DNA of 64,000 nt, from assembly GCF_000374525.1 (NCBI RefSeq), contig NZ_KB894572.1, positions 541,460 to 605,459 of the forward strand, read 5' to 3'. Position numbers and translations under genes: made by a program. The notes under the pieces are model-generated. The model saw only the letters and a program-made list of their open reading frames with translations. It searched no databases and was not told the DNA's origin. Shown here in pieces: positions 42,229-50,579 of the stretch (its first letter is position 1; each line of letters opens with the position of its first letter). Origin of the DNA: Amorphus coralli DSM 19760. Its GTDB lineage: Bacteria; Pseudomonadota; Alphaproteobacteria; Rhizobiales; Amorphaceae.

Positions 42229-43533
42229 ATGTCGTCTTTCCAGATCGGTATTTGCGGGCTTGTCGTCCTCGTGGCCCTGATCTCCCTGCGTGCGCCGATC
42301 GCGCTCGCAATGGCGGTTACCGGGCTCGGCGGGGTCTGGCTCCTGCGCGATCTCACGACGGTGAACTTCCTGCTCGGCACGGTTCCGTCCGACGTGCTTG
42401 GCAACTATTCCCTGTCGACGCTGCCGCTGTTCATCCTGATGGGCAACGTCGCCGCCCGCGGCGGTATGTCCACGATGCTTTTCGACGCCATCAACTGGCT
42501 GTTCGGCCGGTTCCGGGGCGGGCTGGCCATCTCAACCGTGGTGGCGTCGGGCGCCTTCTCCGCGGCCGCCGGTTCCTCTCTGGCGACAACCTCCGCGATG
42601 TCGCGGGTGGCGGCGCCTGAAATGCTGGCGCGCGGCTATCATCCGCGCCTGGTCAGCGGGTCCATGGTCGCTGGCGGCACGCTCGGGATCATGATCCCGC
42701 CTTCGGCGATGATGATCATTTACGGCTTCCTGACGGAAACCTCGATCGGCGCGCTGTTCATTGCCGGCATCCTGCCGGGCATCCTGCTGATCGCGGCCTT
42801 CTGCCTCGTGGTGTCCGTGTGGGTCCGCGTCGCTCCGGGGCAGGCGCCTGCTGCCGGACGGCCAGATGGCGACGGTTGGTCGCAAATGTTGCGCCTCGGC
42901 CCGGTGCTGCTTCTCTTCTGTGTGCTGATGGGCGGCATCTACACCGGCCTCTTCACGCCAACCGAAGGCGCCGCCGTCGGTGCTGGTGCCGCCGTCCTGA
43001 TCTGCCTCGTCACGGGCCAGATCGACAGGCGCGGTCTGGTCGCTGCGCTGGTGGAAACGGCGGAATCCTCCATCGTCATCTACCTGATCATTCTCGGAAC
43101 CGGCTTCTTCCAGTTCTTCATGGAGGCCAGCCGGGTCCCGGTGGAACTCACCGATGCCGTGATCGGCCTCGGCCTCGGCCCCATCGGCACGATGCTGATG
43201 ATCATGGTCTTCCTGGCGCTGCTCGGCTGCATCATGGAAGGCCTCGGCATCCTCTTCCTGACGGTCCCGATCCTGTTTCCCATCGTGCTGGCGCTGGGCT
43301 TCGACCCGATCTGGTTCGGCGTGATGATGGTGCTCCTGATCGAACTTGGCCTGATCACTCCGCCTGTCGGTCTCAACATCTTCGTACTGACGTCGCTGGT
43401 GGAGAAGATCGATCTCAAGGAGGCCTTCATTGGCGTCCTGCCATTCGTCCTCGCGATCATTGCCGTGGCCCTGCTGCTGCTGGCCGTTCCCGAGATCGCG
43501 ACCTTCCTGCCGTCTCAGATGAGGGGGGCGTGA
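42229..43533 (+). CDS. TRAP transporter large permease (DctM)
   Basis: Ion-coupled permease of 434 residues with about twelve membrane segments. Typical blocks are LPLFILMGNVAARGG, AAGSSLATTSAMSRVAAPEM, GGTLGIMIPPSAMMIIYGF, ETSIGALFIAGILPG, GLFTPTEGAAVGAGAAV and ELGLITPPVGLNIFV. GGAG lies eight bases before the ATG at 42229. It precedes the small subunit gene instead of following it, the reverse of the common P-Q-M order, and overlaps it by one base. Confidence 0.92.
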   Translation: MSSFQIGICGLVVLVALISLRAPIALAMAVTGLGGVWLLRDLTTVNFLLGTVPSDVLGNYSLSTLPLFILMGNVAARGGMSTMLFDAINWLFGRFRGGLAISTVVASGAFSAAAGSSLATTSAMSRVAAPEMLARGYHPRLVSGSMVAGGTLGIMIPPSAMMIIYGFLTETSIGALFIAGILPGILLIAAFCLVVSVWVRVAPGQAPAAGRPDGDGWSQMLRLGPVLLLFCVLMGGIYTGLFTPTEGAAVGAGAAVLICLVTGQIDRRGLVAALVETAESSIVIYLIILGTGFFQFFMEASRVPVELTDAVIGLGLGPIGTMLMIMVFLALLGCIMEGLGILFLTVPILFPIVLALGFDPIWFGVMMVLLIELGLITPPVGLNIFVLTSLVEKIDLKEAFIGVLPFVLAIIAVALLLLAVPEIATFLPSQMRGA

Positions 43534-44012
43534 TGACCGGGCTCCTGTCCACGACCTGGCGCTCCGCCGCGCTAGTCGGATCTGCCGGCTACGTGATCGC
43601 CACAGCGGTCACCCTGGTCGATGTCGTCGGCCGCGCACTTGGCGTGACGCTCATTCGCGGCGCCATCGACGTGGTGATCGTCTGCATGGTGCTGGCCGGC
43701 GCCTTCGCGGTCGCGTTGGCCGAATGGCGAGATGCCAACGTCCGGGTGGAGCCGCTCTCTGCGTGGATTCCGAAGCGGATGCGCGGCGGCGTGGACCGGT
43801 TCTGGCGGCTCGTGAGCCTGATCCTTTTTGCTGCCATTGCCGTCCGCTCCGCTCAGGAAGCCATGCTTTCCCACTCGTTCGGCGACGTGCTGCCGGCGAT
43901 CGGCGTCTCCTCCGCAGTTCTCGGGTTGCTCGTGTCGGTCGGGTTCGGTGTGGGGGCGCTGGCCGCCCTATCCGCGCTCGTGCGGAACTCTCCCCGAGTC
44001 CCCGACGACTAG
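43533..44012 (+). CDS. TRAP transporter small permease (DctQ)
   Basis: A 159-residue protein with four hydrophobic segments, the topology of DctQ. The AEWRDANVRVEPLSAWIPKR loop between helices 2 and 3 is typical of the small subunit. The ATG overlaps the DctM stop (TGATG). Sequence conservation of DctQ is always weak, so the call rests on topology, length and position as much as on motifs. Confidence 0.85.
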   Translation: MTGLLSTTWRSAALVGSAGYVIATAVTLVDVVGRALGVTLIRGAIDVVIVCMVLAGAFAVALAEWRDANVRVEPLSAWIPKRMRGGVDRFWRLVSLILFAAIAVRSAQEAMLSHSFGDVLPAIGVSSAVLGLLVSVGFGVGALAALSALVRNSPRVPDD

Positions 44013-44146
44013 CCGGTACGCGGACCGACTGACCGCGCATGGGCGCGGAGAACTGCCGGCACCGCTGTCAGGGCTTGCGGGACCGGTCTCTGCCTCGCGC
44101 CTCGCGCCGGGAACACGCAACAAGTCGAGCCAACGGAAGTGAGTTC

Positions 44147-45142
44147 ATGAGCAAGCTGGAGCTCTCTGTCGCCACCTGGAACTACGACCGGGTGCAACCG
44201 CTCATCGACGGCCGCGTGACCATCGAGGGATGCGAGATCAATTACCTGCCGATGAGTGTCGAGGAGTGCTTCCAGCGCGCCTATCTGCACGACGAATTCG
44301 ACATCGTGGAACTGGGTTTTTCGCCTTACCTGATCGCGCGCTCACGGGGAATGGCGCGTTACGAGGCGATCCCGGTCTTCCTGTCGCGCATGTTCCGCCA
44401 CTCCGCCGTCTACATCCGCACCGATCGCGGCATCGAGGGGCCGGGGGACCTGCGTGGCCGCCGGGTCGGCGTGCCGGAGTTCCAGATGTCGGCGGCCTTG
44501 TGGGCGCGGGGCATGATGCAGGACGAGCATGGCGTCCGCCCCGACGAGATGACCTGGGTCCAGGGCGGGCTGGAGGTTCCCGGCCGGCGCGAGAAGTTCC
44601 CGCTGAACCTGCCGGACGGGTTCCCGCTGGAGCCAATGCCAGCAGGGAAGACCCTGGCCGGCATGCTCCGGAGCGGCGAACTCGACGCCGTGTTCAGCGC
44701 CCGGGCGCCGTCCTGTTTCGAGGAGGGCGCCCCCCATGTCGGCCGTCTCTACCCCGACTACAAGACAGCGGAAGCAGAGTACTACCGGCGCACCGGCGTC
44801 TTTCCGATCATGCATGCCCTCGGTATCCGCACCGCGCTGGTGGAGGAGCATCCGTGGCTGCCGGCAAGCGTCTACAAGGCGTTCGTGCAGGCCAAGCAGA
44901 TCGCCGAGCGCGAGATGCGCGAGGTGGCGGCGCTCAAGTACACGCTGCCGTGGCTCGCCGCGGATCTCGCCCATACCGAGGCCGTCATGGGGCGTGACTA
45001 CTGGACCTACGGCATCGGCGCCAACCGCAAGGCGCTGGAGCTGATGTTCCGCTACTCCTTCGAGCAGGGCCTGGCGGTCCGCCAGCTCTCCATCGAGGAC
45101 GTCTTCGTATCGAGCACGCTGGATGACGACATCCACGTCTGA
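44147..45142 (+). CDS. 4,5-dihydroxyphthalate decarboxylase-like protein
   Basis: A 331-residue protein of the family annotated as 4,5-dihydroxyphthalate decarboxylase (Pht5-like), which shares its fold with periplasmic substrate-binding proteins. Seen: LELSVATWNYDRVQPLIDGR, YLPMSVEECFQRAYLHDEFD, YIRTDRGIEGPGDLRGRRVG and HALGIRTALVEEHPWLP. It has no signal peptide, so a cytoplasmic enzyme is more likely than a binding protein. If a decarboxylase, it would feed a dihydroxylated ring toward cleavage. GGAAG precedes the ATG at 44147. It lies between TRAP genes and CoA-linked enzymes, all on one strand. Confidence 0.75.
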   Translation: MSKLELSVATWNYDRVQPLIDGRVTIEGCEINYLPMSVEECFQRAYLHDEFDIVELGFSPYLIARSRGMARYEAIPVFLSRMFRHSAVYIRTDRGIEGPGDLRGRRVGVPEFQMSAALWARGMMQDEHGVRPDEMTWVQGGLEVPGRREKFPLNLPDGFPLEPMPAGKTLAGMLRSGELDAVFSARAPSCFEEGAPHVGRLYPDYKTAEAEYYRRTGVFPIMHALGIRTALVEEHPWLPASVYKAFVQAKQIAEREMREVAALKYTLPWLAADLAHTEAVMGRDYWTYGIGANRKALELMFRYSFEQGLAVRQLSIEDVFVSSTLDDDIHV

Positions 45143-45199
45143 GCGTGTCGAACGACCGCATGACACATCACGAACGGTCCGCGCGTCGCGTGGCATGAG

Positions 45200-46045
45200 T
45201 TGAGGAGAGAAACCGTGGATTTCGAGAAATTGCAGGCCGTGAAGGTGGAAAAGCGGGACGGCGTCGCGACCGTGATGCTGAACCGTCCGGAGAAGCGCAA
45301 TGCCATGAGCCCGCAGCTTCACTTCGAGATGGTGGATGTTCTCAAGGAACTGGCCGAGGACGACGAGACCCAGGTGCTGGTACTGACCGGCGCGGGTGAC
45401 AGCTGGTGCGCTGGCCAGGATATCAAGCTCTTCTTCCGCGAACTGGACGACAAGCCGAAGGAGCGGCACCTGGCGCGGCTCGCGAACCACGAATGGCGCT
45501 GGACGCTGCTGAGCGCCTTTCCCAAGCCCACCATTGCGATGGTCAACGGATACTGCTTCGGCGGCGCCTTCGTGCAGCTGTTCGCCTGCGATTTCGCGAT
45601 TGCCGCCGACGATGCCCAGTTCGGCCTGTCGGAGGTGAATTGGGGCATCCTGCCGGGCGGGCTGGTCGGCAAGGTGATCGTCGACGGGCTCTCCTATCGC
45701 GACGCCGTCTGGTACGCGATGACGGGCGAGCCGTTCGACGGGCGCAAGGCCGCCGAAATCAAGCTGATCAGCAAGTCGGTGCCGGCAGACAAGCTGCACG
45801 AAACCACGATGGAACTGGCCCAGTCGCTCTGCCGCAAGAATCCGCAGACGCTGCGCACCATCAAGGAAAGCCTGCGCCTCGTCCGTGGCATGAGCGTCGA
45901 CCAGGCAGCCGACTATCTCCTCGCGAAGGAGCGGGAAATGCGCTTCATGGATCCGGAATCCGGGCGAGCGAAGGCCATGAAGCAGTTCCTCGACGACAAG
46001 ACCTACCGTCCCGGAATTGGCGAGTACCAGAGGGATGAGGCGTGA
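45200..46045 (+). CDS. Crotonase-family enzyme related to hydroxycinnamoyl-CoA hydratase-lyase
   Basis: A 281-residue crotonase (start GTG 45215 region not needed; the frame from ATG 45200 reads MRRETVDFEKLQ, with an internal GTG at 45215 after TTGAGGAGA giving MDFEKLQAV). Sequence and length follow hydroxycinnamoyl-CoA hydratase-lyase: VMLNRPEKRNAMSP, VLTGAGDSWCAGQDIKLFF, KPTIAMVNGYCFGGAF, FGLSEVNWGI and MKQFLDDKTYRPGI. The catalytic Glu (Glu143 in the Pseudomonas enzyme) is kept in GLSEVNWG, but the residues aligning with Tyr75, Ser123 and Tyr239 are Phe, Val and Leu. A substrate without a para-hydroxyl is therefore plausible. It overlaps the CoA-transferase gene by four bases. Confidence 0.85.
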   Translation: MRRETVDFEKLQAVKVEKRDGVATVMLNRPEKRNAMSPQLHFEMVDVLKELAEDDETQVLVLTGAGDSWCAGQDIKLFFRELDDKPKERHLARLANHEWRWTLLSAFPKPTIAMVNGYCFGGAFVQLFACDFAIAADDAQFGLSEVNWGILPGGLVGKVIVDGLSYRDAVWYAMTGEPFDGRKAAEIKLISKSVPADKLHETTMELAQSLCRKNPQTLRTIKESLRLVRGMSVDQAADYLLAKEREMRFMDPESGRAKAMKQFLDDKTYRPGIGEYQRDEA

Positions 46046-47181
46046 GCGGCGACGTCCTTTCCGGCGTTCGGGTCCTTGAACTCGGCAGCTTCATCACGGC
46101 GCCCTATGCCGGGTTGCTGCTCGCCGATCTCGGTGCCGACGTGGTCAAGATCGAGCCGCCGGACGGCGATCCGTTCCGCTCGTTCGGGACGGGCAAGTAC
46201 AGTCCGAACTTCGTCGGCTACAACCGCAACAAGCGCAGCGCGGTGCTGGACCTGAAGACGGAGGAGGGGCGCGTCGCGCTTCTCGACCTCGTGCGCGACG
46301 CCGACGTGCTCATCGAGAATTTCCGGCCCGGCGTCATGGAGCGTGTCGGGCTGGACTACGAGACGCTGAAGGCGGCCAATCCCAGCCTCGTTTATTGCGC
46401 CATTTCCGGCTTTGCGCGGAACGGTCCGAACCGGGATCGCCCGGCCTTCGACACCATCGGTCAGGCATTGAGCGGCCTGCTCGATCTGACGCTCGACCCG
46501 GACAAGCCGATGGTGCGGGGGCCGACCATCTCCGACCAGTTGGCCGGCTTCTATGCCTGCTACGGCATCCTTGGCGCGCTGTTCGCCCGGCAGGCGAGCG
46601 GCGAGGGCAGGCGGGTCGACGTCAACATGATCGAGGCTTCGATGGCCTTCATGCCGGACGTGTTCGCCAGCTTCACCCGGCAGGGGGTGGTCATGAACTC
46701 GCGCACCCGAGCCGCCTATTCACAGGCCTACGCGCTGGTGTGCGCCGACGGTCGCATCGTCGGGTTGCAGCTATCGTCGCTGGAAAAATTCTGGGTCGCC
46801 CTGACTGAAGCCATGGAGCGTCCGGACCTTGTGAAGGACCCGCGCTTCGCAACCCGGATGGACCGCATCCGCAACGTGGAGGACCTCAACCTCCTTCTGG
46901 CCGATACGTTCCGCCAACGTCCGCGCGCCGAATGGCTGGAGCGGCTCGCACAAGCCGATGTGCCGCACGCTTCGGTCAACAGCATCGACGAGGTGATGAC
47001 GGATCCGGAAATTCTCGCCAGCGGCAGCTTCTACGACATCGAGCATCCCGAAATGGGAACGGTTCGGGCACTTCACCGGCCGGTTCTGTACGACGGAGAG
47101 CGGCAGGAGGGTCGGTGCCCTCCGACACTGGGCGAGCATACCGAGGAGGTGCTTGCGGCCAGAGCCAGCACGGAAAGCTAG
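46042..47181 (+). CDS. Class III CoA-transferase (CaiB/BaiF family)
   Basis: Transfers CoA between carboxylic acids, probably activating the acid processed by the neighbouring crotonase. The 379-residue protein has VRVLELGSFITAPYAGLLLADLG at the start in shortened form, VVKIEPPDGDPFR, NRNKRSAVLDLKTEEGR, VLIENFRPGVMERVGLDYE and the PTISDQLAG block with Asp165, matching the active-site Asp of formyl-CoA transferase. Start is GTG at 46042, overlapping the crotonase stop by four bases. The acid and CoA donor are unknown. Confidence 0.9.
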   Translation: MSGDVLSGVRVLELGSFITAPYAGLLLADLGADVVKIEPPDGDPFRSFGTGKYSPNFVGYNRNKRSAVLDLKTEEGRVALLDLVRDADVLIENFRPGVMERVGLDYETLKAANPSLVYCAISGFARNGPNRDRPAFDTIGQALSGLLDLTLDPDKPMVRGPTISDQLAGFYACYGILGALFARQASGEGRRVDVNMIEASMAFMPDVFASFTRQGVVMNSRTRAAYSQAYALVCADGRIVGLQLSSLEKFWVALTEAMERPDLVKDPRFATRMDRIRNVEDLNLLLADTFRQRPRAEWLERLAQADVPHASVNSIDEVMTDPEILASGSFYDIEHPEMGTVRALHRPVLYDGERQEGRCPPTLGEHTEEVLAARASTES

Positions 47182-47319
47182 ATCCGGGAGTGCCGTTCAT
47201 CGCCGCGGCCACTCGGCCATTGGATCATGACATCGCCATGCCGGGACACCGACCGCGCGTATGGGCTTGCCTCGCCGCACGTTGCATGCGTCATGGGGAG
47301 GGGCCTGCGAGGTGGCGAC

Positions 47320-48063
47320 ATGTCCGGAACCGAATCCCAACCGACACTGCTTCTCACCGGCGCAAGCCGGGGCATCGGCCATGCGACGGTGCGGCTGTTT
47401 TCGATGCATGGCTGGCGGGTGATCACCTGCTCGCGCCATGCCTTTCCGGAAAACTGTCCGTGGCCGGGCGGTCGTGAAAACCACATCCAGCTCGACCTGG
47501 CCGATCCGAAGAGCACCATCGCGGCGACCGAGGAGATCAAGAAGCGGCTGGCCGACGGCAAGTTGCAGGCGCTCGTCAACAATGCCGGCATCTCACCGAA
47601 AGGCCCAGACGGTGAGCGCCTGGATACCTTCAACACAGATCTCGCCGACTGGGGCCGGGTGTTCCACGTCAACTTCTTCGCCGCGGTGGTGCTGGCGCGC
47701 GAACTGAAGGACCAGTTGATTGCGGGGCGCGGCTCCATCGTCAACGTGACCTCCATCGCCGGAAGCCGCGTACATCCGTTCGCCGGAGCCGCCTACGCGA
47801 CGTCGAAGGCCGCGCTCGCCGCGCTGACCCGCGAACTCGCCCACGATTTCGGACCGCACGGTGTCCGCGTCAACGCGATCGCGCCCGGCGAGGTGGAGAC
47901 GGGGATCCTCAGCCCGGGAACCGAGAAGATCGTCGAGACGCTGCCGCTCCGTCGCCTCGGCCTCCCGGAGGAGGTTGCCTCGACCATTTTCTTTTTGTGT
48001 TCTCGCGACAGCAGCTACGTCACCGGTACGGAAATCGAGATCAATGGCGGCCAGCACGTCTGA
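47320..48063 (+). CDS. SDR family oxidoreductase
   Basis: A 247-residue short-chain dehydrogenase. TGASRGIGHATVRLF is the cofactor loop, LQALVNNAGIS follows, SIVNVTSIAGS holds the Ser and YATSKAAL the Tyr-Lys pair; NAIAPGEVETGIL and TGTEIEINGGQHV close the domain. I chose the ATG at 47320 (GAGGTGG upstream); earlier in-frame ATGs at 47227 and 47293 add non-conserved sequence. It is the last plus-strand gene of the first catabolic set, 138 bases after the CoA-transferase gene, and converges on an MFS gene. Confidence 0.86.
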   Translation: MSGTESQPTLLLTGASRGIGHATVRLFSMHGWRVITCSRHAFPENCPWPGGRENHIQLDLADPKSTIAATEEIKKRLADGKLQALVNNAGISPKGPDGERLDTFNTDLADWGRVFHVNFFAAVVLARELKDQLIAGRGSIVNVTSIAGSRVHPFAGAAYATSKAALAALTRELAHDFGPHGVRVNAIAPGEVETGILSPGTEKIVETLPLRRLGLPEEVASTIFFLCSRDSSYVTGTEIEINGGQHV

Positions 48064-48084
48064 CCGGTCGGCCCCCGGGCGGCC

Positions 48085-49278
48085 TCAGAGATCGCGCCGC
48101 CGCGGCAACAGGGGCATCAGGGCGATCATGACCAGGCTGATCAGGGCGATCGCCACGTAGGAACTGGTGAACGTTCCGGTGCTGTTGGAGAGCAGCCCGA
48201 CGGACAGCGGGCCGAGCACGCCGCCGACCTCGCCCGCCATGTAAAACAGGCCGCTTGCCCGCCCGTGGGCTTCGCGCCGCATGCCCGGCGCTTCCAGGAG
48301 AAGGAGCAGGACGACGGTGATCGCCGCCCCGCGGGTGATGCCGAGCAAGATCAGGGCCACGAGCATCAGCGTTGCGTCGTCGGAGGCAAGAAGCAGGCTT
48401 CCCACGAAAACGAGGCTGAACAGCCCGATCAGGATGGCGATGCGCCGCCGCCGGATGGCGAGGCGCGGCACGATCAGCGAGCCAACGATGCCGACGAGCG
48501 TTGGGATGGCGGCCCAGACGCCGGCCTCGCGTGCGTCGAGGCCACCTGCCCTGAGCATTTCCGGCAGCCAGTTGTTCAGAGCGTGGTTGATGAAGAACAG
48601 CCCCACCGCCATGCCAAGAATGAGGCGCACAGAGGGTACGGCGAAGAGGCTCTTCACGGAGCCACGGGCGAGATTGAGCTCGTCGGCGCTCACGGGCGTT
48701 TCGGTGCTGGCGTCCGGATGGCTGGCAAGAGTGTACCAGATCACCGCGCTGGCGAGGGCGAGCAGGCCGTAGATCCACATCACGGACCGCCAGTCGCCTC
48801 CGGCGAGCGGCAGGATCACGCTGACGGTGAGCGCGAGCGCCGCTGCCGTCCCGAGTGCCGGGCCGGTCATGTAGATCCCCATGGCCATGCCGCGGTTCGG
48901 CCCTTCGAACCACTGGGCAACCAGCTTGGGCGCGCCGACAGAGATAAGCGGGCCGCCCAGGCCGAACAGCGCCACGGCGAGGAAGAGGGTGGTTTCGCCG
49001 TCTGCCAGTCCCCGGGCGATGCCGGACAGCGCGATGGCCAGACCGCCCAGGAACAGCGACAGGCGCGGGGTAAGCCGGTCGAGGAGGATACCGCAGGGCA
49101 GGGCGGCGATCAGGTAGGCGAGCGGCCAGGCGCCGAGAATCAAACCCATCCGGGCATTGTCGAGGCCGAGCTCCCGTCCGATGACCGGGATCAGGGGAGC
49201 CATGGAGGCGACGATGACGCCGAAGCTGAAATAGAGCAGCCAGATCCCGGCAAGGAGTATCCAACGATAGGCGATCAT
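48085..49278 (-). CDS. MFS transporter
   Basis: A 397-residue major facilitator with about twelve hydrophobic helices. Blocks: GVIVASMAPLIPVIGRELGL, LILGAWPLAYLIAALPCGIL, GLGGPLISVGAPKLVAQWF and MAMGIYMTGPALGT, typical of cyanate/anion and organic-acid MFS carriers. I chose the ATG at 49278 (MIAYRWILL) because the first helix starts there and GAGG lies upstream; a GTG at 49332 would add 18 residues. It is on the opposite strand to the catabolic genes, together with the GntR regulator, and may carry the pathway substrate. Confidence 0.85.
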   Translation of the reverse strand: MIAYRWILLAGIWLLYFSFGVIVASMAPLIPVIGRELGLDNARMGLILGAWPLAYLIAALPCGILLDRLTPRLSLFLGGLAIALSGIARGLADGETTLFLAVALFGLGGPLISVGAPKLVAQWFEGPNRGMAMGIYMTGPALGTAAALALTVSVILPLAGGDWRSVMWIYGLLALASAVIWYTLASHPDASTETPVSADELNLARGSVKSLFAVPSVRLILGMAVGLFFINHALNNWLPEMLRAGGLDAREAGVWAAIPTLVGIVGSLIVPRLAIRRRRIAILIGLFSLVFVGSLLLASDDATLMLVALILLGITRGAAITVVLLLLLEAPGMRREAHGRASGLFYMAGEVGGVLGPLSVGLLSNSTGTFTSSYVAIALISLVMIALMPLLPRRRDL

Positions 49279-49444
49279 GGCCGGGAAAGCCTCAAAGGCG
49301 GTGTCCACGGGCGCGCTGGCCGGGCGGGACACGTCGATGAAGGGCAGATGGCCGCGCGGCGGCTCGCGGCCCGGCAGTGCCTGGCCCTCCTAGCATGGTC
49401 CACGCCGCGTTAAGAAGCCATTCGGAGAGGGCCGGCGAGCCGGG

Positions 49445-50224
49445 CTATTCGTGGCTGGCGCAGAGGTGCTGCTCCATCGCCTCGTGGTGGCGCAGCACGG
49501 CCAGACGCCCCGCCTCCACATCGCGGTCCCGGATGGCGGCCAGGATCGGCTCGTGGATCGCGGTGATTTCCGCCGCATCGATCTGCTGCAGCCAGTCGGG
49601 GACTGCGCCGCGATCGATCCAGCCACGGTGTTCGTAGCGGATCAGGTTGGCGTGGACACTCTCGTAGATGGAGGCGAGGAACGGATTGTGGGATGCGCGG
49701 ACCACTGTGGCATGAAAGCTCGTGTCGGCGCTCATCCAGGCCGCGATGTCGCCGGTGCTGGAAAGAAGTTGATCCAGGGCCGCTTTTCCGGCGTCCACCT
49801 CGTCGAGCGTGGCCCGTTCGATGGCTTCCGTCACCCCGGCGGTCTCCAGCCACAGGCGGAGTTCGTTGAGCTGCGCGGCCGATTCGCGGTCGAGGCTGAG
49901 CATGAGATTGACGGATGCGGTGAAGCCCTCCTGCGGCCGACGCATCACGTAAGCGCCAGAGCCGCGTCGGGTGTGCACGAGGCCCTTCACCACAAGGATG
50001 CGGATCGCCTGGCTGACCGTCGGGCGGCTGGTGGCGAGCATCCGGGCCAGATCACGCTCGGATGGAAGTCGCGCACCGGCCTCCAGCCGACCGCTGACGA
50101 TCATCTCCTGAACCTGGTCGGCTATTTCTTCCGCGGCCCCGCTTCCGCCGGCCGAGCCAATGGCCGGCGTTTCCTCAATGGGCCGCCAAAGAGCCTCGTC
50201 GGTCAACAGTTTAGCTCTCGCCAA
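49445..50224 (-). CDS. GntR-family transcriptional regulator (FadR/FCD type)
   Basis: A 259-residue regulator. The N-terminal winged helix has EEIADQVQEMIVSGRLEAGARLPS, ERDLARMLATSRPTVSQAIRIL and GLVHTRRGSGAYV. The C-terminal FCD helical domain has LNELRLWLETAGVTEAIER, DTSFHATVVRASHNP and the His-rich RDVEAGRLAVLRHHEAM, the usual metal and ligand site for an acid effector. Start is TTG at 50224: the next upstream codons contain a stop and GAGG lies six bases before it. It is probably the local regulator of the island; candidate operators are in the gap to the next gene. Confidence 0.9.
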   Translation of the reverse strand: MARAKLLTDEALWRPIEETPAIGSAGGSGAAEEIADQVQEMIVSGRLEAGARLPSERDLARMLATSRPTVSQAIRILVVKGLVHTRRGSGAYVMRRPQEGFTASVNLMLSLDRESAAQLNELRLWLETAGVTEAIERATLDEVDAGKAALDQLLSSTGDIAAWMSADTSFHATVVRASHNPFLASIYESVHANLIRYEHRGWIDRGAVPDWLQQIDAAEITAIHEPILAAIRDRDVEAGRLAVLRHHEAMEQHLCASHE

Positions 50225-50579
50225 GCTTTGCCTCGTTCATACTGTGCGGTGACACCATCGCTTTCTGGTCTAGCCGCATTGCGGACGCTGTCAACACGGC
50301 CGGCACGGCTAGGTTGAGCACTTATTCCGGGCGGACGCCGGCTTCGCGAGATCGGGGCCAGAGGGAGCCGGGTGATGCACACGCCGATCGTGACCCGATC
50401 AGGAAGCGTGCGAAGCACTTCCGCTTGACGGGCCTCAATGACATCCGTAGCTTGATAAAAAATTGGCTTAGCCACTTTAGTCCAGTGCTCGCAAGGTCGC
50501 GAGCGCTGCGGCGAGGGGGCAAGACCGCACCGCCGGTGGCAGGTGGTGAGAAGAACGGAAAAAGGGGAGGCAACTCGCC
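50225..50579. other. Divergent intergenic region, regulator to dehydrogenase
   Basis: No gene seen. The plus-strand half holds an AT-rich patch (50451-50465) and the perfect odd palindrome TGGCTTAGCCA at 50464-50474, a possible operator for the divergent GntR regulator. A ribosome site, AAAGGGGAGG, precedes the dehydrogenase ATG. Confidence 0.4.
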
